Shown: piece after piece, positions 1 to 9,165 of the stretch | Position numbering within the stretch: the stretch's first letter is position 1 | Layout: each line of letters opens with the position of its first letter | Assembly (NCBI GenBank): GCA_032622095.1 | Contig: CP136063.1 | Span: 265,293,426 to 265,357,425 of the forward strand | Source: Siphonodentalium dalli | Lineage: Eukaryota > Mollusca > Scaphopoda > Gadilida > Siphonodentaliidae | DNA length: 64,000 bases | Direction of reading: 5' to 3' | Translations under genes and position numbers: made by a program | The notes under the pieces: generated by a model | Told to the model about the DNA's origin: nothing | Databases searched by the model: none | The model's input: the letters and a program-made list of their open reading frames with translations, nothing else

Positions 1-590
1 CCGATTTAGTTTGTGTCAGTGTCTTGCAGTAACGAAATACAGCCGTGTATCCAGGCATATCAATTGTATCTGCATTATTAGTTTTGGTCCACAAAACCCA
101 ATTATGTCATAACTTTGCACCAGAAAGTTCACGAATCGCAGGACAATACAATTTGGAAACAAGCCCAAGAACATTCAACAACATGAAGTTAGAATTCATC
201 TCCGCGATCGATAGAATTGCGAACAGAAACAAACGCTCTTTATTCACACCACACAAGGATCAAACTATTATTGAACGCTCTTTATCGTTTCCAAGTATAA
301 CTTTCTAGCCTACACCGGGCTTAGGTCCAGACCAAAATCAAAATTCTTGTGATAATGTTTTCCAACATGTGCCCAACTATTCGAACGTGTTAAAAGATTA
401 AAAGGGGTACTCCGCACTAACTCCGGCGATTTATAGGGCCATTTAATATTATACTCAACAGAATATATGCAACAAATGAATGAATTTATGGAATAGTGCA
501 AAAAATATATTCATGTGGTCTTTGAACGATGCAAGCAGTATGGTAATTGTAATGAAAATGAGTTTATGACTCGAGCCATAAAATCATTTT
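1..590. other. No recognisable gene; part of a dispersed repeat
   Basis: No open frame here resembles a protein I recognise. The part from about 185 to 300 carries two copies of the word AACGCTCTTTA (232-242 and 274-284), 42 bp apart. The same pair recurs in repeat copies near 10.9, 28.7, 45.5 and 53.2 kb, so this stretch is probably a diverged copy of that family. Confidence 0.4.
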
Positions 591-1030
591 TGTCCCCCGA
601 AAAATTTATTTTCGGGAGACTATAGAAACGGGCTCCGTCCGCCCGTTCGTCCGTCCGTCACACTTTTGAGTACCTTCATGGTGTAATCATCTCTTCCTAC
701 AGATTTCATTCCAGAGATTTGAAACTTTAGAATAGTGTTGCCCATATATTGAAGATGTGCAACATGTATATAGATGACGGAAAAATTATGTTTTGACGGA
801 GTTATTAACCCTTTTCGACTTAAAATTTCAATTTTTGTTTATTAATTTCTTTAACAAAGCGGCATCGACTTGCCACGTTTTCTGGGGACACTGTGGTCGG
901 CTGACCTTTTATCATTATAATTGTATAATCGTATATTTTACCAAAACGAGAGAAAGAACGGAACCACTGTCTCCTGAACCCCGATGAATTTGTACAACGG
1001 CCCATCCTCTCTATAAGTATAACGTCGGTC
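591..1030. repeat. Dispersed repeat starting with a hairpin and GTCCG run
   Basis: The stretch opens with a short inverted repeat (CCCCGAAAA / TTTTCGGG, about 595-617) followed by a CCGTCCG-rich run (about 637-660) and then AT-rich sequence. The same plan, hairpin plus GTCCGTCCG run plus text resembling 'cattctagagttat', is seen at 37.85-38.68 kb. I infer a non-autonomous dispersed element common in molluscan-type genomes; the right boundary is uncertain. Small open frames inside look random. Confidence 0.45.
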
Positions 1031-1500
1031 AATTAAACAAATGCGAATTACAATTTCGCTAACATAGCATATATAGATCATTATATAAAGTATGTTCCAG
1101 TTGGCGCGCCATATATAGCAGTCAGTGTGCAGAATCCTTTTTACCCTTAAAACAGTTGGCGATTACAATCATGTGTCGGTAGCTACTCATGCACGTACCC
1201 GTACCGGCTTTAAATCGCAAACTCTATTATTAACGCCCCTCGGGTGTATACTGTGGTACATATTTTAGAAAGCTGTGGTTCGCTGGGCATTTTATAAAAA
1301 GATAATGTGTTTTTCCGGTTGTGACAATTCGCAGTAGGTCGCTATTTGCGGACGTCTATTTTCGGAGGTCCCCGAATTCGCGGAGTCCCCTAAAATTGTC
1401 GAAATATGTTGATTTTAATTAGGGAACGGGTGCGTATATGTCAATTGATACGTATTTTAAACAAATAACGACACGATCATCATAATAGTGGTTTGTTCTA
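1031..1500. other. No feature recognised
   Basis: AT-rich sequence with no open frame of note, no obvious tandem structure and no match to other parts of this window that I could find by eye. Confidence 0.4.
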
Positions 1501-1510
1501 TCAATCATAT

Positions 1511-1532
1511 CATCATCATCATCATCATCATA
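1511..1532. repeat. (CAT)n microsatellite at LINE 3' end
   Basis: About seven perfect CAT units. On the minus strand this is an (ATG)n tract lying roughly 110 bp past the stop codon of the LINE fragment at 1641-2190. I read it as the microsatellite-type 3' tail that several non-LTR families carry in place of poly(A). Confidence 0.85.
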
Positions 1533-1640
1533 ATACGGAACAAGTCTTGCGACTTTTCGTCCCAAAAACATTATTTGCAATGCTTGTTTACAAATATATG
1601 TATCGTTCTTCGATATTTACTTGTGAGTCACTTGAACATA

Positions 1641-2190
1641 TTACTTTTCGTCAAACTCGTATTTTATATAACAGAAGAATGAGTCTATGTATATTTTGAA
1701 ATGATCGAGTGTTGGAGCCTCAAAAGCGAAGTCTGGCAGAGAGTTCCAGCTATTTACCACCATCTGCGTGAAGAAATATTTTCCTATGGCCTTGTTAACA
1801 ATGGGCATCTGTAGCTTTTTATTATGTCCTCTTGTTCTTCGTGACGAATGTCTTTCTAATATGTCACAGACATTGATATTGTAATGACCATCCAACAGTT
1901 TATATAACTCGATTAGATCTCCTCTAAATATTCGATATTTTAAAGACATCAGATTGAGTCTTATCATTCGGTAGCATAGAGTTTTTATTCGACGAACTAG
2001 TTTCGTTGCTTTTCTTTGTATTTCTCTAACACAATGCTTTTGATATTTGTGATGTGGGCTCCACGCAGAGTTACAGTATTCGATGATAGGTCTGACCATG
2101 CTTATGTAGAGCGATTAGAAAGTGTCGATGTTCAAGTTCGTGAAAGTTCTGTTGACTATATATGCCGATGATTTGAGAAGCTTTATTTTT
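1641..2190 (-). pseudogene. Reverse transcriptase C-terminal fragment (LINE ORF2)
   Basis: The 152-residue open frame (2099 down to 1641) begins MVRPIIEYCNSAW and continues through a basic segment, RGDLIELYKLLDG, RGHNKKL and FFTQMVVNSWNSLP. These are hallmarks of the region after the RT palm in CR1/Jockey/Rex-type ORF2 proteins. The upstream 90 bp (2100-2190) carry the preceding part (NFHELEHRHFLIALHK) in another frame, so one frameshift near 2100 separates them. The palm with its catalytic aspartates and the endonuclease are absent, so the fragment cannot be functional. The match to the family is clear; the exact clade is an inference. Confidence 0.75.
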
Positions 2191-2412
2191 TTTAAGGATA
2201 TTGTAGGAAGTCTAATCTGGCCGTGTCAAATTGAGCTATAGCGATGGGATTTCCCGCAGGACAACACATTTCGGGTTTTCGTGGTGTGTGTATTCGCTGG
2301 ATGTGTTATAGTTGCCGTATGTAACTATTATGACCTCGTTAATTGCCTTCGATGTTTAGGTATGAATAATGGCTGGGCCACGCACTCTTGGCGGGAACAC
2401 AATGCCTCCGAT

Positions 2413-2605
2413 TTTTGATCCGCATTTAGAAGCTTTCTGGTGTGGTGAATGAGAAACCTGCAGTAATAAGCCGTAGTTTTTTGTAATAATTTGAAGGATT
2501 AGTTGTTCATGTAACCAATATATTTTATATTATAAATTATATTTATGGCTAATAATATGATCTTGAGGGCGTTACCATTTCTGATTATGGTTTTCTTGTA
2601 CCTGC
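2413..2605. repeat. Dispersed repeat, inverted copy at 62.2-62.5 kb
   Basis: Two blocks match the reverse complement of 62,225-62,490: one around GAATGAGAAACC (2413-2510) and one around GAGGGCGTTACCATTTCTG (2545-2605). An AT-rich or microsatellite stretch lies between the blocks in both copies. The match stops abruptly near 2605. That may mark the 5' junction of the LINE that follows, or the blocks could belong to the LINE's own 5' region. Confidence 0.6.
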
Positions 2606-2784
2606 ATTGCTGGGATAATTATAAAAGCGATCGTTCAGGGGTGGGACACTACCACGCCCGTAATCTTTCGGCGTTGACGTTGGCGCCCGCTTGCTGTCCT
2701 GGACGGTACCGGTATATTAAGGTTGAGCACAGGGGTCCGGGCACATTTTTTTTAGATCGTATTATATTATTTTTAGAATTGTGA

Positions 2785-3084
2785 CTACTGGATTTTCGAG
2801 ACAATAACAGCAAGTTTGGGGAACATGACTTCGAAACACTACAAGTACAAGTACAAGAACTGATTGAATGCGGACAAAATTCTCCTAATGTAAACAAGGC
2901 ATCGTGCACCGCAGAATGTGTTGACTTTATTAAAAGCACGATGGGAACCTTCTTCAGTGAGCTGACACAAAGGATGCAATCTACATACAAATCAGATGAT
3001 GGTACTCAATCAACTTCGTCCAAAGTAGATGTCATTGATACTGAATCAATTAGATCAGTCGATGTCGAGTCCACCGTCGGATAA
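2785..3084 (+). pseudogene. Upstream ORF1 segment, ends in an in-frame TAA
   Basis: Ninety-nine sense codons follow the TGA at 2782-2784 and run, in the same frame as the 3085 ORF, to a TAA at 3082-3084 that abuts the ATG at 3085. The only ATG inside is at 2941. The encoded segment is acidic and Ser/Thr-rich (for example VDVIDTESIRSVDVEST), unlike random AT-rich sequence. I infer that this is the N-terminal part of ORF1 cut off by one nonsense change, or a leader peptide or read-through arrangement. The translation start is unknown. Confidence 0.45.
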
Positions 3085-3837
3085 ATGAACCTAACCGCTC
3101 ATCGGCAACGTGCATCATCACCGCGACTGTCGAGATCTAATTCTCCAACATGTTCTCATTCTCACACTCAACATCATTCACGCTCATCGCGCCATCGTTC
3201 TCGTTCATCTCGACGTTATCGCCCGCGTTCACCTCAGGGTTCTCGCTCATCAAGACGTCGTCGCTCCCAATCACGACGTCATTCATTCTCACGTTCACCA
3301 AGGCGACACCGTTCTCACTCATCTAGACGACGCCGTTCATCTCACAGTAGATCTTATTCGCCTAGAAATTCATATTCGACTCACAGGAAGCTTTACCCTG
3401 AATACCACGATCGTGCTCGGCCAAACTATAATGGTAACTATCACTATACAAAAGCTCCGATAGGCCAGCGATGGAACAACGGACAACAAAATGGTATAAA
3501 TAATAGTCGTGCTAGACGCACTCCAAAGTCGAATTATAGTTCTAGAATCCCAATTAAGACCGACCGAGTACTTCTGAGAGACATAGACAGTAACTACTCT
3601 TCAGACGACATTGAGAAATACATGTATGACAACAGAGTGGAATTTTCTATAGTTCGCCTCTATCCAAGTGTGAATGGAACTTCTACTGCCAGGATAAATG
3701 TATTAAATGACCACTCTGAATTTATTCTGGACAGAGACTTCTGGCCGGTGGGTATGACATGCACTCGGATGGATACTACCAGACTGGATTGTTCTCGTGA
3801 ACAACTGAACAGCAGCCGCGCCCCTAGCTGGCACTAA
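3085..3837 (+). CDS. LINE ORF1 protein: SR-rich, RRM-like C terminus
   Basis: A 250-residue protein, the presumed RNA-binding ORF1 of the retrotransposon. Residues about 8-100 are a strongly basic Arg/Ser-rich tract (repeated SRS, RRR and SRSPRR words) resembling the RS domain of splicing factors. A glycine/asparagine-rich linker follows. Residues about 155-230 contain an alternating pattern (RVLLRDID, SIVRLYPS, TARINVLN, DRDFWPVGMTC) like the compact RRM-type fold of many LINE ORF1 proteins, which often end in a W-P-x-G motif. No CCHC zinc knuckle is visible. The ATG at 3085 directly follows an in-frame TAA, so the true protein may once have been about 350 residues. The role, binding element RNA for target-primed reverse transcription, is inferred from the family. 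Confidence 0.7.
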   Translation: MNLTAHRQRASSPRLSRSNSPTCSHSHTQHHSRSSRHRSRSSRRYRPRSPQGSRSSRRRRSQSRRHSFSRSPRRHRSHSSRRRRSSHSRSYSPRNSYSTHRKLYPEYHDRARPNYNGNYHYTKAPIGQRWNNGQQNGINNSRARRTPKSNYSSRIPIKTDRVLLRDIDSNYSSDDIEKYMYDNRVEFSIVRLYPSVNGTSTARINVLNDHSEFILDRDFWPVGMTCTRMDTTRLDCSREQLNSSRAPSWH

Positions 3838-3841
3838 ACTG

Positions 3842-3880
3842 CATCATTGAGATCAGAACTATAGTTCTTCTCTGATGATG
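3842..3880 (+). promoter_or_regulatory. Hairpin between ORF1 and ORF2 enclosing the ORF2 start
   Basis: CATCAT (3842-3847) pairs with ATGATG (3875-3880), GAGA (3849-3852) with TCTC (3869-3872), and GAAC with GTTC (3856-3867) around a TATA loop. Both in-frame start codons of ORF2 lie in the 3' strand of the stem. A structure of this kind just after an ORF1 stop could govern reinitiation; that role is inference. Confidence 0.5.
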
Positions 3881-6800
3881 TCACTTATTTATACATATTT
3901 TATTTTCAGCATGTTATCCTTTATGTCATGGAATGCCACTGGCATCTTTTCATCCTCCTCCTACTTATCTAGATTTCTCGATAGGCAGGGAGTGGACGTT
4001 TGTGGCATCTCAGAACATTGGCTGAAGGAATCCAATATATCGTTCATGGACCATATATCACAATACTATAACTCCTACACTGTATGTGACGCAACACCCG
4101 GCCCTCCTGATAAAAAGGGTCGACCAAAAGCCGGAGTAGCTATTTTTTGGCATAAGCAGTGGAATGATAATGTATCAATTATCGACACTGAAGATGATAG
4201 AATTATTGGAATTCAACTATACATTAATCAATGGACATTTTACTACATATTCCAAGTATATCTTCCTTCCAGCAATTACTCTGACGATTTTTTCTCAAAG
4301 TATATTGAGAAAGTGTCAAATTTATTTGACTATTATAGTTCGTTGGGAACTGTAATCGTTATGGGGGACTTTAACGTAAATTCCTTTCGCCCAAATTACA
4401 GAGGCACGCTATTGACAAATATGTTTATGGACAAAGGTGTTTGCTCTCCAATTGAAAAATCGTTCAAAACTACCACGGTAAAAACATTCGTACCACCGAC
4501 ATATCCTGATTCCGGTTCAATTATAGACCATTTCCTTATTCATAAAGCAATGAGCCACAAAATACAAACAGTTGATATTTTACAAGATGATAGCATCGAC
4601 GTATCAACGCATCGTCCCATTGTATTATGTATGAATGACGAAGTACTTCAGCCTCAGGCCTCCCATGTACAGTGCTCGTCAAAATTAAAATGGTCAGCTC
4701 TGAATTCAAATCCGACACTCGCTCGTACGTTTGCGACAAACGTGGGTAAAAATTGCCCTACTGTTGAAATAGATAGTGTATCTTCGATTGATAACTATTA
4801 TAATTCCTTAGTTTCTGCTCTCAGTAATGCAGCCTCAGAAGTTGTTCCTAAATCAAAATTCCGTAGTCATATTAAACCATATTGGAACAAATCGTTAAAA
4901 TCCGCCCACTTTAATATGCGCGAGTGTCGCAGATGCTGGTTGGCAGAAGGCAAACCTCATTACGAAGGTTCAAATTCATATCGCCATTATAAAGAAGCAA
5001 AACGCTCTTTTCGACGTACACATCGCAAAATTTCAGAACAATTTATGCGGGACCGTGATGCCGAAATCGACAAGTGCGCAGAAATAGATCAGAATACATT
5101 CTATCGATTGGTCAATTACAAACGCAGAGAACGTAACACGCTATCGCCGTCACATTTCGTGCACAACGGTGAAACTCTCCGTACTAACCAGTCTATATCT
5201 AATGCATGGGCATCATACTATGGAAACCTATTCATACCACTACAAAATGAGCAGTTTGACGCTAATCATCTTAAATCGGTTAATTCATATGTATCGTCTA
5301 TTAAAAAAGACAAATATACCGACCTTGATAAAATTCTCTGCTGTCCAGTTAGTGAATCAGAGTTGACCGATATTATACCTAAACTCAACAGGAATAAAGC
5401 AGCGGGACATGACTCGATAACAAATGAACACATTGTTTATAGCGCACCGTGCATAGTTTGTAAATTGTGCCACCTTTTCAGTAAGATGTTAGAATTTTCA
5501 TATGTTCCTAACAATGCCAAGAAAGGAGTGATGATATCTCTATATAAAGGCGGTAAAAAGTCAAAACAAGCATTTGACAGCTACAGACCAATTACAATCA
5601 TGCCTGCTTTATATAAACTATATGAAAAAGTGATACTCATGCGCTTGCAATCATACACGCCAAACAATATAGCCATCAACCCACTCCAACATGGTTTTCA
5701 GAGCGGAGTAAGCTGTATGGCAACTTCGTACTTATTACAGGAGTGCATTTCCTACACTAAAGAGACGCACAGTAAATTATTCGCCTGTTTTCTAGACGTC
5801 TCAAAAGCGTTTGATTCCGTCTGGTTAAATGGTCTTTTGTACAAATTGCATAAAAGAGGATTCAATGGTATTATATGGCACACTTTCAAAGCACTCCTGA
5901 CGGGTATCGAATGTTGCGTACGGTATAGAAATACTTTCTCAGACTGGTTTGGCATCTTTCAAGGAGCTAGACAAGGCTCTATCCTCTCACCTCTATTTTA
6001 TATGATGTATGTAGACGACCTCATATACGAGTTGGAAAATTCTTTATGTGGCCTCCACATGCATGATATAAAGTGCACTTCGCCAGTACAGGCGGATGAC
6101 ATGGTACTTCTATCACTTTCAGAGTCAGGCCTACGTACTTTGTATAATATTTGTCTAGAATATAGCTTGAAATGGAGATACCTTTATAACTCATCCAAGA
6201 CATTCATCATTGTTTTCAACGAAACGCAACGTGAATTCATTAAATCACAGATATCGTGGCAATTTGGCAACAGTGTAATACATGAAGTCGAATCTGGAAC
6301 ACACTTGGGAATCCCTATTGAGAAATTCAGCTTTAACTCAAAACTTGCAAACAAAATTTGCACAAAACTCAAAGGCACATATCTATCGCTGACCAATGCA
6401 GGATTATACGCAGGCGGTATCACCCCATACAGTTGTTTCAGTATCTACAAGTCCATCGTCCTCCCTAAGGCTCTGTACGGTAGTGAACTGTTCTGGAATA
6501 TATCTAATGTTTCTCATGCATACACGGAGAGAGCACATAGATTTTGCCTAAAACATATTCAAGGATTCCCACAACAAACCAGAACTTGCATCGTACAGGG
6601 GCTTCTGGGGTGCGGTGGGCTTGAATCCTATATTGATAAAAGGAAATTAAGCTTACTAGCAACATTATGTAGACTAAATACAAATAAGACCGCTAAATCC
6701 GTGTTCCTAGTGCGGCTTCATAGTCATATTCTTGGAATTTCTCACCCACAATCCTTCATGGCAGATAGTTCTACAGTTCTAAAGAGGTATAACTTATATG

Positions 6801-7360
6801 AGTACCTAGAACGCTATACGCTCGAAAGCACGTTTCCCACCAAATCATACTGGAAGAATATCGTAAAAACTGAGATTAACACTATAAATGCACTTGAGTG
6901 GAGAAAGAGTATTGAATCAAATAGTGATCTGGCACAATATGGACTTACACAAACCAAACTCAATTCCTCGTTACTGTGGCAAACATGCAGGCTTTATCCA
7001 GATGAAAAATTTACATTTCTTATGATTGCTAGACTTATCGCTCACACCGCATATAAAGATAACGGGCTTTGTCTACTATGTAATACGCAATATCAATGCA
7101 TTATAGAACATACCATAATAAACTGCACTTCCATATCGAATACAAGGAATAATATTTGGTACGATATCATTAACACGTTCGGAATAGATGCTTTTATGTA
7201 TATGGACGAGTTGACAGGGGCAAAGCAGTTATCCATATTTCTGGGGAATATACCATCTTCTTTAGTAGAAATGGGAAATTGTTCATTACCATTTGCAGTA
7301 CACTTTTTCGCCAAATCAAGTCTCAAGCTATGGTATTGCTTGGCCTTGTTAAGAAATTGA
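3875..7360 (+). CDS. LINE ORF2 polyprotein: APE endonuclease and reverse transcriptase
   Basis: An intact 1161-residue ORF2 that should nick target DNA and reverse-transcribe element RNA. The N-terminal APE-type endonuclease shows SWNATG (N20), SEHW (E47), VYLPSSNY (about 128-135), GDFNVN (D165, N167), SIIDHF (D218) and STHRP (H246). Most relatives have SDH at the last site, so an expected Asp is Thr here. The RT spans about residues 500-800: NKAAGHD, SYRPIT, LQHGFQSG, motif A FLDVSKAFDSVW (D641), GARQGSILSP, and motif C QADDMVLL (D741, D742). The tail ends with a C-x2-C-x9-H-x4-C finger (C1066, C1069, H1079, C1084), as in many LINE ORF2 proteins. Translation could start at residue 1, 2, 13 or 17. 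I see no RNase H domain. Confidence 0.92.
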   Translation: MMSLIYTYFIFSMLSFMSWNATGIFSSSSYLSRFLDRQGVDVCGISEHWLKESNISFMDHISQYYNSYTVCDATPGPPDKKGRPKAGVAIFWHKQWNDNVSIIDTEDDRIIGIQLYINQWTFYYIFQVYLPSSNYSDDFFSKYIEKVSNLFDYYSSLGTVIVMGDFNVNSFRPNYRGTLLTNMFMDKGVCSPIEKSFKTTTVKTFVPPTYPDSGSIIDHFLIHKAMSHKIQTVDILQDDSIDVSTHRPIVLCMNDEVLQPQASHVQCSSKLKWSALNSNPTLARTFATNVGKNCPTVEIDSVSSIDNYYNSLVSALSNAASEVVPKSKFRSHIKPYWNKSLKSAHFNMRECRRCWLAEGKPHYEGSNSYRHYKEAKRSFRRTHRKISEQFMRDRDAEIDKCAEIDQNTFYRLVNYKRRERNTLSPSHFVHNGETLRTNQSISNAWASYYGNLFIPLQNEQFDANHLKSVNSYVSSIKKDKYTDLDKILCCPVSESELTDIIPKLNRNKAAGHDSITNEHIVYSAPCIVCKLCHLFSKMLEFSYVPNNAKKGVMISLYKGGKKSKQAFDSYRPITIMPALYKLYEKVILMRLQSYTPNNIAINPLQHGFQSGVSCMATSYLLQECISYTKETHSKLFACFLDVSKAFDSVWLNGLLYKLHKRGFNGIIWHTFKALLTGIECCVRYRNTFSDWFGIFQGARQGSILSPLFYMMYVDDLIYELENSLCGLHMHDIKCTSPVQADDMVLLSLSESGLRTLYNICLEYSLKWRYLYNSSKTFIIVFNETQREFIKSQISWQFGNSVIHEVESGTHLGIPIEKFSFNSKLANKICTKLKGTYLSLTNAGLYAGGITPYSCFSIYKSIVLPKALYGSELFWNISNVSHAYTERAHRFCLKHIQGFPQQTRTCIVQGLLGCGGLESYIDKRKLSLLATLCRLNTNKTAKSVFLVRLHSHILGISHPQSFMADSSTVLKRYNLYEYLERYTLESTFPTKSYWKNIVKTEINTINALEWRKSIESNSDLAQYGLTQTKLNSSLLWQTCRLYPDEKFTFLMIARLIAHTAYKDNGLCLLCNTQYQCIIEHTIINCTSISNTRNNIWYDIINTFGIDAFMYMDELTGAKQLSIFLGNIPSSLVEMGNCSLPFAVHFFAKSSLKLWYCLALLRN

Positions 7361-7508
7361 TTGACAATTACATCTTATTAAACATGAGCAATATATAATA
7401 AATATAGCTTCCAAGTGACTGTATTCGACAAGGCATATTGAAATACTTTTAAATATGTTTATATGTTAAAGAGTGTGGATGCGTGTGCGACAGAAACTCG
7501 AGCATGAG

Positions 7509-7511
<3 letters not shown>
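7361..7511 (+). other. LINE 3' untranslated region and flank
   Basis: AT-rich sequence after the ORF2 stop, including AATATATAATAAATATA (about 7389-7405), which may be the element's 3' end. No poly(A) tail or short tandem tail is unmistakable, so the boundary is open. Confidence 0.35.

Positions 7512-7594
<83 letters not shown>
7512..7594. repeat. (GA)n microsatellite
   Basis: About 41 uninterrupted GA units, followed to about 7680 by imperfect GA-rich sequence. Arg-Glu and Leu-Ser frames across it are artefacts of the dinucleotide. Confidence 0.98.
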
Positions 7595-7595
<1 letters not shown>

Positions 7596-7680
7596 AAAAG
7601 AAAGAGGGAGAGATATCACAGAGATAGAGATAGAGAGAGAGAGATCGAATGAGAAGGGAGAAACTGAGAGAGAGGGTGCA

Positions 7681-8270
7681 TATGTTGGTATGGGTGGACT
7701 TGTGTACGTGTGCCTAAATGCATAATACACGAATGAGTAGCGACTGTATGTTATTCCATTCCTTGTGATGTAACTTTGTTTTGTATAAACTTGTACTTGT
7801 ATATATGTTGACATATTTGTGTCCATGTTTCTGTGTGTATATGTTCTGTATTCAATAACTCTTCACATATGGAGGACAATTAAAGATATATATAAAACGA
7901 TAAATCGAATCAACTTTGAAAAAAAATTAACACCAAATTCAAAATGTGATCGATTAAAAAAAAAATCGACATCCCGCCCAGTCGAATTCGATAACACATA
8001 TTTCCCCAAACAATCGGACATATGTTTGTTCTTGATAAGTTGCGCTAGGTATATTTATGCAGTTCGTTCGTGTTTACTATAGCATGTGGCTGCGTTATAT
8101 AGCTAGAAATGACTTTTCTTTTGGTTCCAGACACATCTATATACTGGACCGGACATCGATATTTAAAAAAAAACAAATCGAATTTTGAAAAATTAGTGTT
8201 TTGGAAACCATTTCCCCCAAGGTTGTTGTTATTTTCTCGAAAACCCAGCTGTGGCCCTTCTAACAAAAAT
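7681..8270. other. No gene recognised
   Basis: AT-rich sequence with short A-runs and many small random frames. Nothing here resembles a known family. Confidence 0.4.
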
Positions 8271-8462
8271 GTCCCCGGACCTCTGTGAGGTGGACTGGTT
8301 CGTTCTGCATGGTGCGGAATTCCTCAATTCCTGGGGGTTCCTGAGATGGTAATCATTACGATGTGCTCAATACTCATTCTCATTCAGCGCGAAACGTGAT
8401 TACGTTATAGGTACTGATTACTATCCGAGATGCCTGGAGATGCCGCGAAAATATTTGTGTGT

Positions 8463-8478
8463 GGGGGGGGGGGGGGGG
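8463..8478 (+). repeat. Homopolymer run of 16 G
   Basis: Sixteen consecutive G residues flanked by GTGTGT and TGGGAG. The run lies in a dispersed repeat whose other copy near 31.56 kb has a C-rich run in the opposite orientation, so it is probably part of that element. Confidence 0.95.
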
Positions 8479-8589
8479 TGGGAGAACAAGAATCCAAATT
8501 AAAAAAACTGTAAATATGGCTGCTGTTTATTGAGAAACCTTTGATGGAAAAGTCTATGGATGGGCGGATGCAAAGTCCATGCAGGGTCC

Positions 8590-8645
8590 CTTGATGACTC
8601 GGTAAGGAAGTATGACTGGTGCGCTCTGGTAGAGATTTGGGGCGG
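8590..8645. repeat. Dispersed repeat shared with 31,590-31,640
   Basis: The reverse complement contains TCTCTACCAGAGCGCACCAG followed by TTCCTT, nearly identical to 31,598-31,627. In both copies a long G or C run lies close by. It is a fragment of an unnamed dispersed family. Confidence 0.6.
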
Positions 8646-8874
8646 ATGGGCAAAGAAAATCATATTATACGCATATTTCGCGATCATTTTTGTGTTAATG
8701 GCCGGGAAGAGTATGGCGGGGCCCTGACGTCGTGGAAAGGGTCTAGGACTCTAGGTAATTATTTGCTGCTGATTTGTTTGTGTGCAGAACATGGGGTATA
8801 CGCACATGTATATATTGTAAGATGTAAAAGGCAATATTTTAAGGATCATCGATTTTGTTTTACCCTGTCATGAA

Positions 8875-9165
8875 GAGAGTTCGCTGGTGCAGCATTAAGG
8901 ATCCTCCAATTGGGAGCCTCGCACATATAAGAGAATGCTTACAAAGTCAAGGTAAATATTTTCAGGCCAATGTATTCGCTTATGTATTCAATGCTCCCTA
9001 TATGTAGATTTGACATGCAGGGTTTTCGCAAACTTTCAGGAAGCTCCAGTCATGGAAGAGTTAGCCAATTGGTGTATGGAGTGTGATGTTATAATGGGAA
9101 GCCCATCGCCGGCGGGAGTTATAGTTAACTCTACATATCGTAAAATTATAGAACATAGCTGATGT
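8875..9165. repeat. Dispersed repeat, left part of a split copy
   Basis: Features shared with 13,986-14,413 and 21,115-21,340 are GCTGGTGCAGCATTAAGGATC, half-hairpins of the ATATGCGAG type, AAGCTCCAGTCATGGAA, and the end ACATATCG..AATTATAGAACATA. The copy is interrupted after AGAACATA (about 9158) and resumes at about 11,166 with TTGGGTTG, which the 14-kb copy has without interruption. Confidence 0.65.

Larger units (their letters stand above)
1500..2195 (-). mobile_element. 5'-truncated CR1/Jockey-like LINE remnant
   Basis: A minus-strand insertion made of the C-terminal part of a reverse transcriptase (1641-2190), a short 3' untranslated region and an (ATG)n tail at 1511-1532. Just before the tail, minus-strand AAGTC-GCAA-GACTT (1542-1555) forms a small hairpin with a GNRA-type loop. 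Such 3' hairpins are typical recognition structures in CR1/L2-type LINEs. Truncation at the 5' end (about 2195) is the usual outcome of incomplete reverse transcription. Confidence 0.7.
2606..7430 (+). mobile_element. Near-complete two-ORF APE-type non-LTR retrotransposon
   Basis: A plus-strand LINE with a short 5' region, an ORF1-like frame (2785-3837, interrupted once), a 37-bp intercistronic spacer containing a hairpin, and a long ORF2 (3875-7360) without stops or frameshifts. The left edge is placed where similarity to the repeat copy at 62.2-62.5 kb ends. The right edge is a guess in the AT-rich sequence after ORF2, before the GA microsatellite. No clear target-site duplication was found. 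The clade is not assigned; domain order and RT motifs fit the broad Jockey/CR1/I group. Intact ORF2 argues for a young copy. Confidence 0.85.

Noticed and set aside
1493-1699. Frame with poly-His
   Set aside because: Translation of a (CAT)n microsatellite at the end of a LINE fragment on the other strand.
2649-2990. 113-codon minus frame opposite the LINE start
   Set aside because: Antisense shadow of the LINE 5' region and ORF1 leader.
8463-8478. G-quadruplex regulatory element
   Set aside because: A single homopolymer G run inside a dispersed repeat; no promoter or gene nearby supports a function.
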